Assembly (NCBI GenBank): GCA_021204375.1
Contig: JAJPZL010000424.1
Span: 1 to 7,956 of the forward strand
DNA length: 7,956 nt
Reading direction: 5' to 3'
Origin: Bacteroides sp.
Lineage (GTDB): Bacteria > Bacteroidota > Bacteroidia > Bacteroidales > Bacteroidaceae
Every line of letters begins with the position of its first letter. Within the stretch, counting starts at the first letter, position 1. Shown here one piece after another: positions 1 through 6,419 of the stretch. The translations under genes were made by a program, and so were the position numbers. The notes beneath the pieces were generated by a model that saw nothing but the letters and a program-made list of their open reading frames with translations, ran no database searches and was not told where the DNA came from.

Positions 1-1052
1 CGGAGAATGGCTCCCTCCCGGCGAAGATATCTTTTGAAAGAACTACCGAAAAACCCGAACTCTTCCGCCAGGTATTTATCACTCACTACCGGTGCCGCAA
101 CCCCCTCTTGCAGACAAACCGTAGCCGTTTCCACCACGATCTCATCCCATAGGTCCGCTTCCAGGAAGGAGTTCAGCAACCTGGCTCCCCCCTCCACCAG
201 CAAAGAGGTGATATTCCGGCTATACAATTCAGCCACTATCTGTCCGGGAATATTCCCTTCAAACTGTACCGTTACATACTCATTTTGTCCCTCCCTCTCT
301 TTCTGCTGTGCCGTAAAAATAAGGGTAGTCGCCGTATGATCCAGCAACTTACACTCCTTCCCGATCCTGAGATCGCGGTCCAGACAGATCCTGACCGGAT
401 TCTTCCCGCACCAGTTCCTGACCGTCAAAGAGGGATTATCTAACTGTGCCGTACGCCTGCCCACCAGAATAGCATCATACTCCGAACGGAGTTTATGTAC
501 CAGCATACTGCTCAGCGGAGTAGAGAAACGATACGCCTCTCCCCCTTCCCGTTCCTTATCCAGGTAACCATCCTGTGAACGGGCCCATTTCAACAAAATA
601 TAGGGCCTTTTCTCCGTATGAAAGGTCACAAACCTTTGGATGAGCTGCCGGCACTCCTGCTCCAGTACCCCCGTAACCACTTCTACCCCTGCCTGACGCA
701 ACCGTTCAATCCCTTTACCGGCCACCTTTTCCGACGGATCCACACAACCGACCACCACCCGGGGGATGCGGTTGCGGATGATCATATCCGCACACGGAGG
801 CGTCTTTCCGTAGTGGGAGCAGGGCTCCAGTGTCACATAAAGCGTAGCTTGTTCTAGCAACTTCTTCTCCTTCACCGAGTTTACCGCATTCACCTCCGCA
901 TGAGCCGTTCCACACCGCACATGATATCCTTCCCCGATAATACGATCCCGGCAAACGATCACCGAGCCCACCATCGGATTGGGAGAGACCTCCTTCAATC
1001 CTCCCCGCGCCAGTTGCAGGGTGCGGGCCATATATTTTTCGTCATTTGTCAT
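1..1052 (-). CDS. ribD: Bifunctional riboflavin biosynthesis deaminase/reductase RibD (3' end cut by window edge)
   Basis: RibD carries out two consecutive steps of cytosolic riboflavin synthesis: deamination of 2,5-diamino-6-ribosylamino-pyrimidinone 5'-phosphate, then NADPH-dependent reduction of the ribose side chain. About 350 codons are visible, starting at the ATG read from 1052 down (MTNDEKYMARTLQLARGG). The N-terminal deaminase domain (about residues 1-145) has the zinc/catalytic signature HAE at 51-53 and PCSHYGKTPPC at 77-87, so H51, C78 and C87 are the expected zinc ligands and E53 the proton shuttle. The reductase domain starts near 149 (RPYILLKWARSQDGYL) and contains VGRRTAQLDNPSLTVR at 197-212 and LLVEGGARLL at 284-293. 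The frame is open to base 1, so only the last few residues should be missing, judging from family length (about 345-370). It is divergent from prmC with a 43-bp gap, too short for an FMN riboswitch. Identification is firm. Confidence 0.95.
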   Translation of the reverse strand, partial: MTNDEKYMARTLQLARGGLKEVSPNPMVGSVIVCRDRIIGEGYHVRCGTAHAEVNAVNSVKEKKLLEQATLYVTLEPCSHYGKTPPCADMIIRNRIPRVVVGCVDPSEKVAGKGIERLRQAGVEVVTGVLEQECRQLIQRFVTFHTEKRPYILLKWARSQDGYLDKEREGGEAYRFSTPLSSMLVHKLRSEYDAILVGRRTAQLDNPSLTVRNWCGKNPVRICLDRDLRIGKECKLLDHTATTLIFTAQQKEREGQNEYVTVQFEGNIPGQIVAELYSRNITSLLVEGGARLLNSFLEADLWDEIVVETATVCLQEGVAAPVVSDKYLAEEFGFFGSSFKRYLRREGAIL

Positions 1053-1100
1053 TTTTCACACTCTCCAATCATTAAAATTTCTACATTTGCAGAAAATGTA
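1053..1100. promoter_or_regulatory. Divergent ribD/prmC promoter region with TACATTT-N5-AAATGTA dyad
   Basis: The short gap between two divergently read genes must hold both start signals. TACATTTG at 1082-1089 matches the Bacteroides -7 consensus TAnnTTTG on the plus strand. The reverse complement of 1094-1100 extends to TACATTTT on the minus strand, one base off consensus. Together they form a 7-bp inverted repeat with a 5-nt spacer. No convincing -33 TTTG lies 19-21 nt upstream of either. The motifs are seen directly; promoter function is inferred. Confidence 0.5.
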
Positions 1101-1941
1101 TAGCATGCAAAATATAGTAACATCCCTTGTTACCGGATTAAAAGACCTCTATCCGGAAGAAGAGCTGAAAAGCTTTGCCCGCATTATCTGCCGGGACCTT
1201 TTCAGGCTGGACACTTTGCAGATGTACAGTGGCAAAGATATCGAATTATTACCAAACCAACTCGAAACCCTGCATAATATTATTGACAGACTCCGCAGGT
1301 ACGAGCCCATTCAATACATTGCCGGTACCACCTCCTTTCACGGGCTGGAGTTCCGGGTAGCTCCCGGCGTATTGATCCCCCGCCCCGAGACCGAAGAACT
1401 AACCGACCTGATCATCCGGGAGAACAAAGAGCGATCCCCGGTTATCCTCGATATCGGTACCGGGAGCGGCTGCATTGCCGTTACCCTGGCAACCTATCTC
1501 GAAAAAGCCACCGTACATGCCTGGGACATTTCAGCCGAAGCCCTCCAAATAGCCGGGCGCAATGCAGAGGCCAACAGATGCCGGGTGCATTTCCAACAGG
1601 TTGATATCCTGGATAAAAAACCGGCCGGAGAACAGTTTGATGTGATCGTAAGCAACCCTCCCTATGTAGCCTATGGGGAAAAAGCCAGTATGAGCGCCAA
1701 TATACTGGAGTGGGAACCTCACCAGGCCCTCTTTGTAGCCGATACCGATCCCCTCCTCTTTTACCGCACCATTGCCCTTTACGGCCGGGAAACCCTAACC
1801 CCGGGCGGTACACTCTACTTTGAAATTAATCACCAATATGGTCCGGAGACCTGTAGCCTGCTACAGGAGCTGAACTATACCAATGTAGAACTCCTTCACG
1901 ATCTCTCCGGTAAAGAGAGATTTATAAAAGCAACGCTGTGA
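1096..1941 (+). CDS. prmC: Peptide chain release factor N5-glutamine methyltransferase PrmC (HemK family)
   Basis: PrmC methylates the glutamine of the GGQ motif in release factors RF1 and RF2 using S-adenosylmethionine, which speeds translation termination. With the start at 1096 the protein has 281 residues, normal for the family. A helical N-terminal domain (about 1-75) precedes the linker QYIAG (73-77) and the LIPRPETEEL segment (93-102). The Rossmann methyltransferase core has the SAM loop ILDIGTGSGCIAV (117-129) and the substrate-glutamine motif SNPPYV (186-191); the C-terminal EPHQALF stretch (207-213) also fits. An upstream in-frame start at 979 would run through ribD and its promoter and is unlikely. 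The ATG at 1105 (278 residues) is an equally good start, because the putative -7 box at 1082-1089 lies almost on top of 1096. The recX coding region begins 2 nt after the stop. Confidence 0.94.
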   Translation: MYSMQNIVTSLVTGLKDLYPEEELKSFARIICRDLFRLDTLQMYSGKDIELLPNQLETLHNIIDRLRRYEPIQYIAGTTSFHGLEFRVAPGVLIPRPETEELTDLIIRENKERSPVILDIGTGSGCIAVTLATYLEKATVHAWDISAEALQIAGRNAEANRCRVHFQQVDILDKKPAGEQFDVIVSNPPYVAYGEKASMSANILEWEPHQALFVADTDPLLFYRTIALYGRETLTPGGTLYFEINHQYGPETCSLLQELNYTNVELLHDLSGKERFIKATL

Positions 1942-1943
1942 AT

Positions 1944-2414
1944 ATGGACGAAAAAGAACTTTACTTCCGCTGCTCGGCCTATTGTGCCACCGCAGAAAGA
2001 TGTATATCCGAAGTTACGGAAAAATTAAAAAAATGGGAAGCCGACCCGGAGGTTTCCCGGCAGATCATCCAAAAACTGGTCCGGGAGAACTACCTCGATG
2101 AGGCCCGCTACAGCGAAGCCTTTGTGCGCGATAAATACCGCTTTGCCAAATGGGGAAAACGCAAGATCAGCCAGGCCCTCTATCAAAAAAGGATCCCGGA
2201 ACTCCTGATCCGGGAGGCCCTCGAAAAGATCGATCCCGATGAATACCTGGATATCTTAAAAGGGCTGCTCAAACAGAAAGAGAAAAGCGTCAAAGGCAAA
2301 ACCGAATGGGAGAAAAAGAGCAAACTCATCCGTTTTGCAGTCGGGCGTGGCTTCGATATGAGCGATATCCGGAAATGTATCGGCTGTGAAGAAGAGTCTG
2401 ACTACCTGGATTGA
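1944..2414 (+). CDS. recX: Regulatory protein RecX (RecA modulator)
   Basis: RecX family proteins bind RecA filaments and modulate, usually inhibit, recombination and SOS co-protease activity. The ATG at 1944 gives 156 residues, typical of Bacteroidales RecX. The protein is all-helical and made of three-helix repeats. The signature YLDEARYSEAFVRDK (50-64) is followed by FAKWGKRKISQALYQKRI (67-84) and a second helical repeat ending in RFAVGRGFDMSDIRKCI (130-146). The N-terminal stretch AYCATAERCISEV (12-24) resembles the Bacteroidota version of the family. An alternative GTG start at 1938 would overlap the prmC stop (GTGA) and add two residues; either start implies translational coupling to prmC. 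The 3' end overlaps the ComF-family gene by 29 nt. No recA is in view. Confidence 0.88.
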   Translation: MDEKELYFRCSAYCATAERCISEVTEKLKKWEADPEVSRQIIQKLVRENYLDEARYSEAFVRDKYRFAKWGKRKISQALYQKRIPELLIREALEKIDPDEYLDILKGLLKQKEKSVKGKTEWEKKSKLIRFAVGRGFDMSDIRKCIGCEEESDYLD

Positions 2415-3087
2415 TCTCCTCCTCTCGCTGCTCTATCCCCGCACCTGTTTAGTGTGCGAAGGCCGGATCAGCTCCCAGGAGAAAATCCTCTGTACCGCCT
2501 GCAATATGCAACTCCCCCGGATCAGCCACTATCCCAAAGGAAGGGAAGAGCTCGAAAAACTATTCTGGGGAAAAGCAGAGATCCGGCGCGTCTCCTCCTG
2601 GTTCTACTACACCAAAGGGAGCCGCTACCGCTCCCTGATCTACCAGCTGAAATACAACGGATACAAAGCATCCGGAGAGATATTGGGCAGCTATATGGCC
2701 ACCGAATTACAGGCAGAGAACTTTTTCGAAGGGATCGACCTCCTGGTACCCGTTCCCCTCCATCCACAAAAATTAAAAGAACGGGGCTATAACCAGAGTC
2801 AGTGGATAGCCAGAGGCGTCAGCCGTGTAACCAACATCCCTGTGGCAACAGGCAACCTGTACAAACATACCCCCACCTCCTCCCAGACCCGCAAAAGTGT
2901 ATACGATCGCCATACCCATACGGCCGGCACCTTCGCTCTCTGCGATAAAGAGCAGTTCAGGGATAAACACATCCTGATGGTAGACGATGTACTGACCACC
3001 GGAGCCACCCTTACCGCCTGTAGCCGGATCCTGCTGGAAATTCCCGGCACCCAGGTAAGCATCCTTACTTTAGCCGCTGTGAATTAA
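2386..3087 (+). CDS. ComF-family phosphoribosyltransferase-fold protein
   Basis: The protein belongs to the ComF/GntX family: an N-terminal zinc finger fused to a type I phosphoribosyltransferase domain. Members support DNA uptake in naturally transformable species, but many hosts are not known to be competent, so the role here is open. It has 233 residues. The finger is C21-x2-C24 with C36-x2-C39. The family motif VPVPLHPQKLKERGYNQSQW is at 121-140, SSQTRKSVYDR at 165-175, and the PRPP-binding loop ILMVDDVLTTGATL at 196-209. The start is the GTG at 2386, 29 nt inside recX. It is favoured because the next in-frame ATG (near 2506) would delete the whole finger, whereas the residues from 2386 (WIDLLLSLLYPRTCLVC) match the usual N-terminus. 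It appears to be the last gene of the prmC-recX run; pyrE follows after about 105 nt. Confidence 0.88.
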   Translation: MKKSLTTWIDLLLSLLYPRTCLVCEGRISSQEKILCTACNMQLPRISHYPKGREELEKLFWGKAEIRRVSSWFYYTKGSRYRSLIYQLKYNGYKASGEILGSYMATELQAENFFEGIDLLVPVPLHPQKLKERGYNQSQWIARGVSRVTNIPVATGNLYKHTPTSSQTRKSVYDRHTHTAGTFALCDKEQFRDKHILMVDDVLTTGATLTACSRILLEIPGTQVSILTLAAVN

Positions 3088-3132
3088 GAGAGACCGCCCG
3101 AGCATTTTATTTTGAAAAAATGTGTAAATGCA

Positions 3133-3163
3133 TTTTCCATTCTCACCCGATTTCTTTATTTTG
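3133..3163 (+). promoter_or_regulatory. Possible pyrE promoter (TTTT, 20-nt spacer, TATTTTG)
   Basis: TTTT at 3133-3136 is followed after 20 nt by TATTTTG at 3157-3163. The spacing is that of Bacteroides -33/-7 promoters (TTTG, TAnnTTTG), but each box deviates from consensus by one base or one missing base. The transcript would start near 3168-3170 and give a leader of about 25 nt to the pyrE ATG. A 10-bp perfect palindrome AAATGCATTT (3126-3135) overlaps the upstream box and could be an operator. This is inference from position and partial match only. Confidence 0.35.
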
Positions 3164-3192
3164 TATCATCATATAAGACAGTTAACGCAGTT

Positions 3193-3831
3193 ATGAAAAC
3201 TTTAGAGAAATTATTTGCCGAAAAATTGCTCAAGATAAAAGCAATTAAACTACAACCGGTAAACCCGTTCACCTTGGCCTCCGGCTGGAAATCACCTTTT
3301 TACTGTGACAATCGGAAGACCTCGTCCTACCCCTCTCTCCGTAATTTCGTAAAAATAGAGATTACACGTTTGATCTTAGAAAAATTCGGCCAAGTTGATG
3401 CCATCGCAGGCGTTGCCACAGGAGCCATCCCGCAGGGAACCATGGTAGCAGACACACTCAACCTGCCTTTCGTATATGTACGTTCCACCCCGAAAGATCA
3501 CGGCCTGGAAAATCTGATCGAAGGAGAGTTACGTCCCGGCATGAAAGTGGTAGTGGTAGAAGACCTTGTCTCTACCGGAGGAAGCAGCCTCAAAGCAGTT
3601 GAAGCCATCCGCCGCGACGGTTGCGAAGTGATCGGTATGGTTGCCGCCTTTACCTACGGTTTTCCCCAGGCAGTAAAAGCATTCAAGGATGCCAAAGTAC
3701 CTTTGGTCACCCTGACCAACTACGAAGCAGTACTCGAGGTAGCCCTCCGCACGGAATATATCGACGAAGAGGATATCAAAACCCTGCAGGAGTGGAGAAA
3801 AGATCCCGCTCACTGGGACGCAGGTAAGTAA
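3193..3831 (+). CDS. pyrE: Orotate phosphoribosyltransferase PyrE
   Basis: PyrE joins orotate to PRPP to make orotidine 5'-monophosphate, the fifth step of de novo pyrimidine synthesis. The ATG at 3193 gives 212 residues, the normal size for a Bacteroidales PyrE. The orotate-binding region SGWKSPFYCDNR is at 30-41. The flexible catalytic loop contains VYVRSTPKDHGLENLIEG (94-111) with R97, K101 and H103. The PRPP loop VVVEDLVSTGGSSL is at 120-133. An upstream TTG at 3112 in the same frame would add 27 residues without family resemblance and would cover the likely promoter, so it was not used. The gene is apparently transcribed alone: a leader with a candidate promoter precedes it and a hairpin with a T-run follows 20 nt after the stop. 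Confidence 0.96.
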   Translation: MKTLEKLFAEKLLKIKAIKLQPVNPFTLASGWKSPFYCDNRKTSSYPSLRNFVKIEITRLILEKFGQVDAIAGVATGAIPQGTMVADTLNLPFVYVRSTPKDHGLENLIEGELRPGMKVVVVEDLVSTGGSSLKAVEAIRRDGCEVIGMVAAFTYGFPQAVKAFKDAKVPLVTLTNYEAVLEVALRTEYIDEEDIKTLQEWRKDPAHWDAGK

Positions 3832-3851
3832 TAAACATACAAATAAAATAC

Positions 3852-3899
3852 GAAAGAACCATTAGGGTATCCCTATCCGGATAGTTCTTTTTGTTTTAT
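3852..3899 (+). terminator. Probable intrinsic terminator after pyrE
   Basis: AAAGAAC (3853-3859) pairs perfectly with GTTCTTT (3884-3890), directly followed by a T-rich tract (TTTTTGTTTT). The 24-nt interior contains a second short hairpin, TAGGG (3863-3867) with CCCTA (3871-3875). It also contains a self-complementary TATCCGGATA (3874-3883) that overlaps the second arm, so alternative folds are possible. Termination between pyrE and the downstream cluster is inferred. Confidence 0.55.
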
Positions 3900-3920
3900 C
3901 TGACAAATTATAAAAGAAAA

Positions 3921-4331
3921 ATGACTAAATTTGAAAGCAGTGTCAAAGAGATTGCCGCTTCTCAGCAGCAGGTGTATGATAAGTTATCCGATCTGTCGAA
4001 CCTCGAAGGCATCCGGAACAAGATCCCGGCAGATAAGATCAAAAACCTATCGTTCGATTCGGATTCGCTGACCATCAATGCTGCTCCCGTAGGAGAGATC
4101 CGGTTACAGATCATCGAACGGGAGGCACCGGAATCTATTAAGTTCGAAGCCGTTCAGTCGCCCCTTCCCTTCAACGTCTGGATAGAGATCACCCCGGTAG
4201 ATGAGCAGCACTGCAAACTGAAGGTGACCCTGGGCGTAGAGATCAATCCCTTTATAAAAGGGATGCTCCAGAAACCCCTCCAGGAAGGGCTGGAGAAGAT
4301 GGTAGAGATGCTGGCAAGTATACCTTATTAA
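3921..4331 (+). CDS. SRPBCC-fold (START/Bet v1-like) protein of unknown function
   Basis: This is a small protein of 136 residues without signal peptide or membrane segment, expected in the cytosol. Its layout fits the SRPBCC helix-grip fold, which binds hydrophobic ligands. It opens with a strand and helices (TKFESSVKEIAASQQQVYDKLSDL, 2-25, split by a turn). Beta strands follow (NLSFDSDSLTINAAPVGEI at 42-60, SIKFEAV at 72-78, FNVWIEITPV at 84-93, CKLKVTLGVEI at 98-108), then a long C-terminal helix (NPFIKGMLQKPLQEGLEKMV, 109-128). No catalytic motif is visible and the ligand is unknown. The ATG at 3921 is preferred over a TTG at 3891 inside the terminator T-run. A gene of this type between pyrE and argH is, as far as I recall, common in Bacteroidales. 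The argH start is 10 nt downstream, so the two are probably co-transcribed. Confidence 0.8.
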   Translation: MTKFESSVKEIAASQQQVYDKLSDLSNLEGIRNKIPADKIKNLSFDSDSLTINAAPVGEIRLQIIEREAPESIKFEAVQSPLPFNVWIEITPVDEQHCKLKVTLGVEINPFIKGMLQKPLQEGLEKMVEMLASIPY

Positions 4332-4341
4332 TAAGAAAACT

Positions 4342-5691
4342 ATGGCTCAGAAACTTTGGGAAAAAAATACGCAGATCAATAAAGAGATTGAAAAATTCAC
4401 CGTCGGTAAAGACCGCGAGATGGACCTCTACTTAGCCAAACACGATGTACTCGGCTCCATGGCTCATATCACCATGCTCCGGGAGATCGGCCTGCTTACG
4501 GCAGAAGAGCTGGAACTACTGCTGGCAGAACTCCGGAAGATCTATGCCGCCTGTGAGCGCGGAGAATTTATCATTGAAGAGGGAGTAGAAGATGTCCACT
4601 CCCAGGTAGAACTCCTGCTCACCCATCGTTTGGGAGAGACCGGTAAAAAGATACACAGCGGACGCTCCCGCAACGACCAGGTACTGCTCGACCTCAAACT
4701 CTTTACACGTACCCAACTCAAAGAGGTAGCCGAAGCCGTAGAGCCCCTTTTTAACGGCCTGATCCGCCAAAGTGAAAAGTACAAAGAGATACTGATGCCC
4801 GGCTATACCCATTTACAGATCGCCATGCCCTCCTCTTTCGGGCTCTGGTTCGGAGCATACGCAGAAAGCCTGGTAGACGACCTCACCTTTTTACAGGCCG
4901 CCTATAAAATATGCAACCGCAACCCCCTGGGTTCGGCAGCCGGATACGGATCCTCTTTCCCCCTCAACCGTACCCTTACTACCCGCCTGCTGGGCTTTGA
5001 CTCCATGAACTACAACGTAGTATATGCCCAGATGGGACGCGGCAAGATGGAGCGGAATGTAGCTTTCGCCTTAGCCGGTATCGCCGGGACCCTCTCCAAA
5101 CTCGCTTACGATGCCTGCCTGTTCAACAGCCAGAACTTTAATTTTATCAAGCTTCCGGACGAATGTACCACCGGTTCCAGTATTATGCCCCATAAAAAGA
5201 ACCCCGATGTATTCGAACTTACCCGGGCCCGGTGCAACAAAATACAAAGCCTCCCCCAGCAGATCCTGATGATCGCTAACAACCTCCCCTCGGGATACTT
5301 CCGCGACCTGCAGATCATCAAGGAGATCTTCCTGCCCGCTTTTGACGAGCTGAAAGAGTGCATCCGCATGGCCACCTATATCATTACCGAAATAAAGGTG
5401 AACGAGCACATCTTAGACGACGACAAATACCTTTATATATTCAGTGTAGAAGAGGTGAACCGCCTGGTACAGGAGGGAACTCCCTTCCGGGATGCCTATA
5501 AAGAGGTAGGGCTCAACATTGAAAAAGGAGACTTTACCCATAACAAACAGGTCCGTCACACCCACGAGGGCAGCATCGGCAACCTCTGCAACGAAAACCT
5601 GCAGCTGATGATGCAAAAGGTGATGGATGGATTTGATTTCGAGACCGTAGAAGCTGCCGAAGCCTCCCTGCTGGCAGAAAGCAGTAGTTAA
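4342..5691 (+). CDS. argH: Argininosuccinate lyase ArgH
   Basis: ArgH splits argininosuccinate into arginine and fumarate, the last step of arginine synthesis, as a cytosolic homotetramer of the fumarase/aspartase superfamily. The 449 residues from the ATG at 4342 match family length. Motifs in order are MDLYLAKHDVLGSMAH (27-42), HSGRSRNDQ (105-113), GYTHLQIAMP (154-163, with the T-H pair of conserved region 2) and the superfamily signature GSSIMPHKKNP (278-288) carrying the catalytic serine loop. The C-terminal domain contains VEEVNRLVQEGTPFRDAY (369-386), also typical of ArgH. The start lies 10 nt after the SRPBCC stop and the next gene starts 23 nt after its own stop, which places it inside a four-gene cluster. 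No arginine repressor site was recognised upstream. Confidence 0.97.
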   Translation: MAQKLWEKNTQINKEIEKFTVGKDREMDLYLAKHDVLGSMAHITMLREIGLLTAEELELLLAELRKIYAACERGEFIIEEGVEDVHSQVELLLTHRLGETGKKIHSGRSRNDQVLLDLKLFTRTQLKEVAEAVEPLFNGLIRQSEKYKEILMPGYTHLQIAMPSSFGLWFGAYAESLVDDLTFLQAAYKICNRNPLGSAAGYGSSFPLNRTLTTRLLGFDSMNYNVVYAQMGRGKMERNVAFALAGIAGTLSKLAYDACLFNSQNFNFIKLPDECTTGSSIMPHKKNPDVFELTRARCNKIQSLPQQILMIANNLPSGYFRDLQIIKEIFLPAFDELKECIRMATYIITEIKVNEHILDDDKYLYIFSVEEVNRLVQEGTPFRDAYKEVGLNIEKGDFTHNKQVRHTHEGSIGNLCNENLQLMMQKVMDGFDFETVEAAEASLLAESSS

Positions 5692-5714
5692 CCACCCCTT
5701 TAAAAAAGAGAGCC

Positions 5715-6416
5715 ATGAAACATCTGCTACCGATCCTGTTCTGTCTGTTCGCCCTGATAGCCTCTGCCCAGGAATATGAATATGAACAGCCCGTACCCTT
5801 TAACGGGGTAGTGACCGATATATCCGGAAAACCACTTGCCAGAGTCACAGTTACCCGCACCTCCACCGGTGAAGTAACCCGTACAGACAAAAAAGGCCGC
5901 TTTGCCTTTACAGATGTTCACGCCACCGATACCCTGGTCTTTACTCAACGGAAAGGGCGGGAAAGTTATGCAGTTCCCGTAGACAGTAAACGGAGCCTGA
6001 AAGTTATGATCCTGACTTCCGGAGTAGATGCCCGTGAAGACCAGCAGCTGGTCGATATCGGCTACGGCTATATTAAACTCAAAAACAAAACCCAGGCCCG
6101 CAACGGTATTTCAGGAGACGAACTGCGCCGCTCCGGTTACAGCAATCTCCTGCAAGCCCTCCAGGGAAGAATACCCGGCCTTAATATCCATACGACCGGC
6201 AGACCGAGCGACACCGGCGATATTAACATCCGGGGCATTAAAAGCTTCTATGCCAGCTCCACTCCCCTCTTTGTAGTAGACGGCACCATTGTAGACGATA
6301 TCAGCCACATCAGTATCTACGATATAGACTATGTGGAGGTCATGAAAGAGGCCGCCATCTACGGTTCCCGGGGAGCCAACGGAGCCATCCTGATCAAAAC
6401 CAAAAGAGCCGAATAA
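5715..6416 (+). CDS. Secreted carboxypeptidase-regulatory plus TonB-plug protein without beta-barrel
   Basis: The 233-residue protein resembles the N-terminal quarter of a SusC-type outer-membrane receptor. Residues 1-18 look like a Sec signal peptide (hydrophobic LLPILFCLFALIA, cleavage after ASA before Q19); there is no lipobox. Residues about 28-100 form a carboxypeptidase-D regulatory-like domain (FNGVVTDISGKPLARVTV, TDKKGRFAFTDV). A degenerate TonB-box-like stretch LVDIGYGYIKLKNKT lies at 112-126. The plug domain spans about 130-231 with LQALQGRIPGLNI (146-158), INIRGIKSFY (170-179), PLFVVDG (184-190), YVEVMKEAAIYGSRGANGAI (206-225) and a terminal LIKTK. A stop follows three residues later, where SusC proteins continue into a barrel of several hundred residues. 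Only 3 nt separate it from the next gene, so no barrel remnant exists. A periplasmic or membrane-associated role is inferred; the partner is unknown. Confidence 0.85.
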   Translation: MKHLLPILFCLFALIASAQEYEYEQPVPFNGVVTDISGKPLARVTVTRTSTGEVTRTDKKGRFAFTDVHATDTLVFTQRKGRESYAVPVDSKRSLKVMILTSGVDAREDQQLVDIGYGYIKLKNKTQARNGISGDELRRSGYSNLLQALQGRIPGLNIHTTGRPSDTGDINIRGIKSFYASSTPLFVVDGTIVDDISHISIYDIDYVEVMKEAAIYGSRGANGAILIKTKRAE

Positions 6417-6419
6417 ACT

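Noticed and set aside
7..339. Plus-strand open frame opposite ribD
   Set aside because: It is antisense to the conserved reductase domain of RibD and has a composition typical of shadow frames. The same holds for the other antisense frames over prmC, comF, pyrE, argH, the plug gene and the reductase.
979..1095. Upstream in-frame extension of prmC by 39 residues
   Set aside because: It reads through the ribD 5' coding end and the divergent promoter, and the added residues have no resemblance to PrmC.
1053..1095. FMN riboswitch before ribD
   Set aside because: The gap is about 43 bp, far too short for the conserved RFN element.
3112..3192. TTG-initiated extension of pyrE by 27 residues
   Set aside because: It would cover the likely promoter, and PyrE proteins of this group begin at the MKTLEKLFA-type sequence found at 3193.
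3891..3920. TTG-initiated extension of the SRPBCC gene
   Set aside because: The start would lie in the T-run of the terminator; the ATG at 3921 gives a normal SRPBCC N-terminus.
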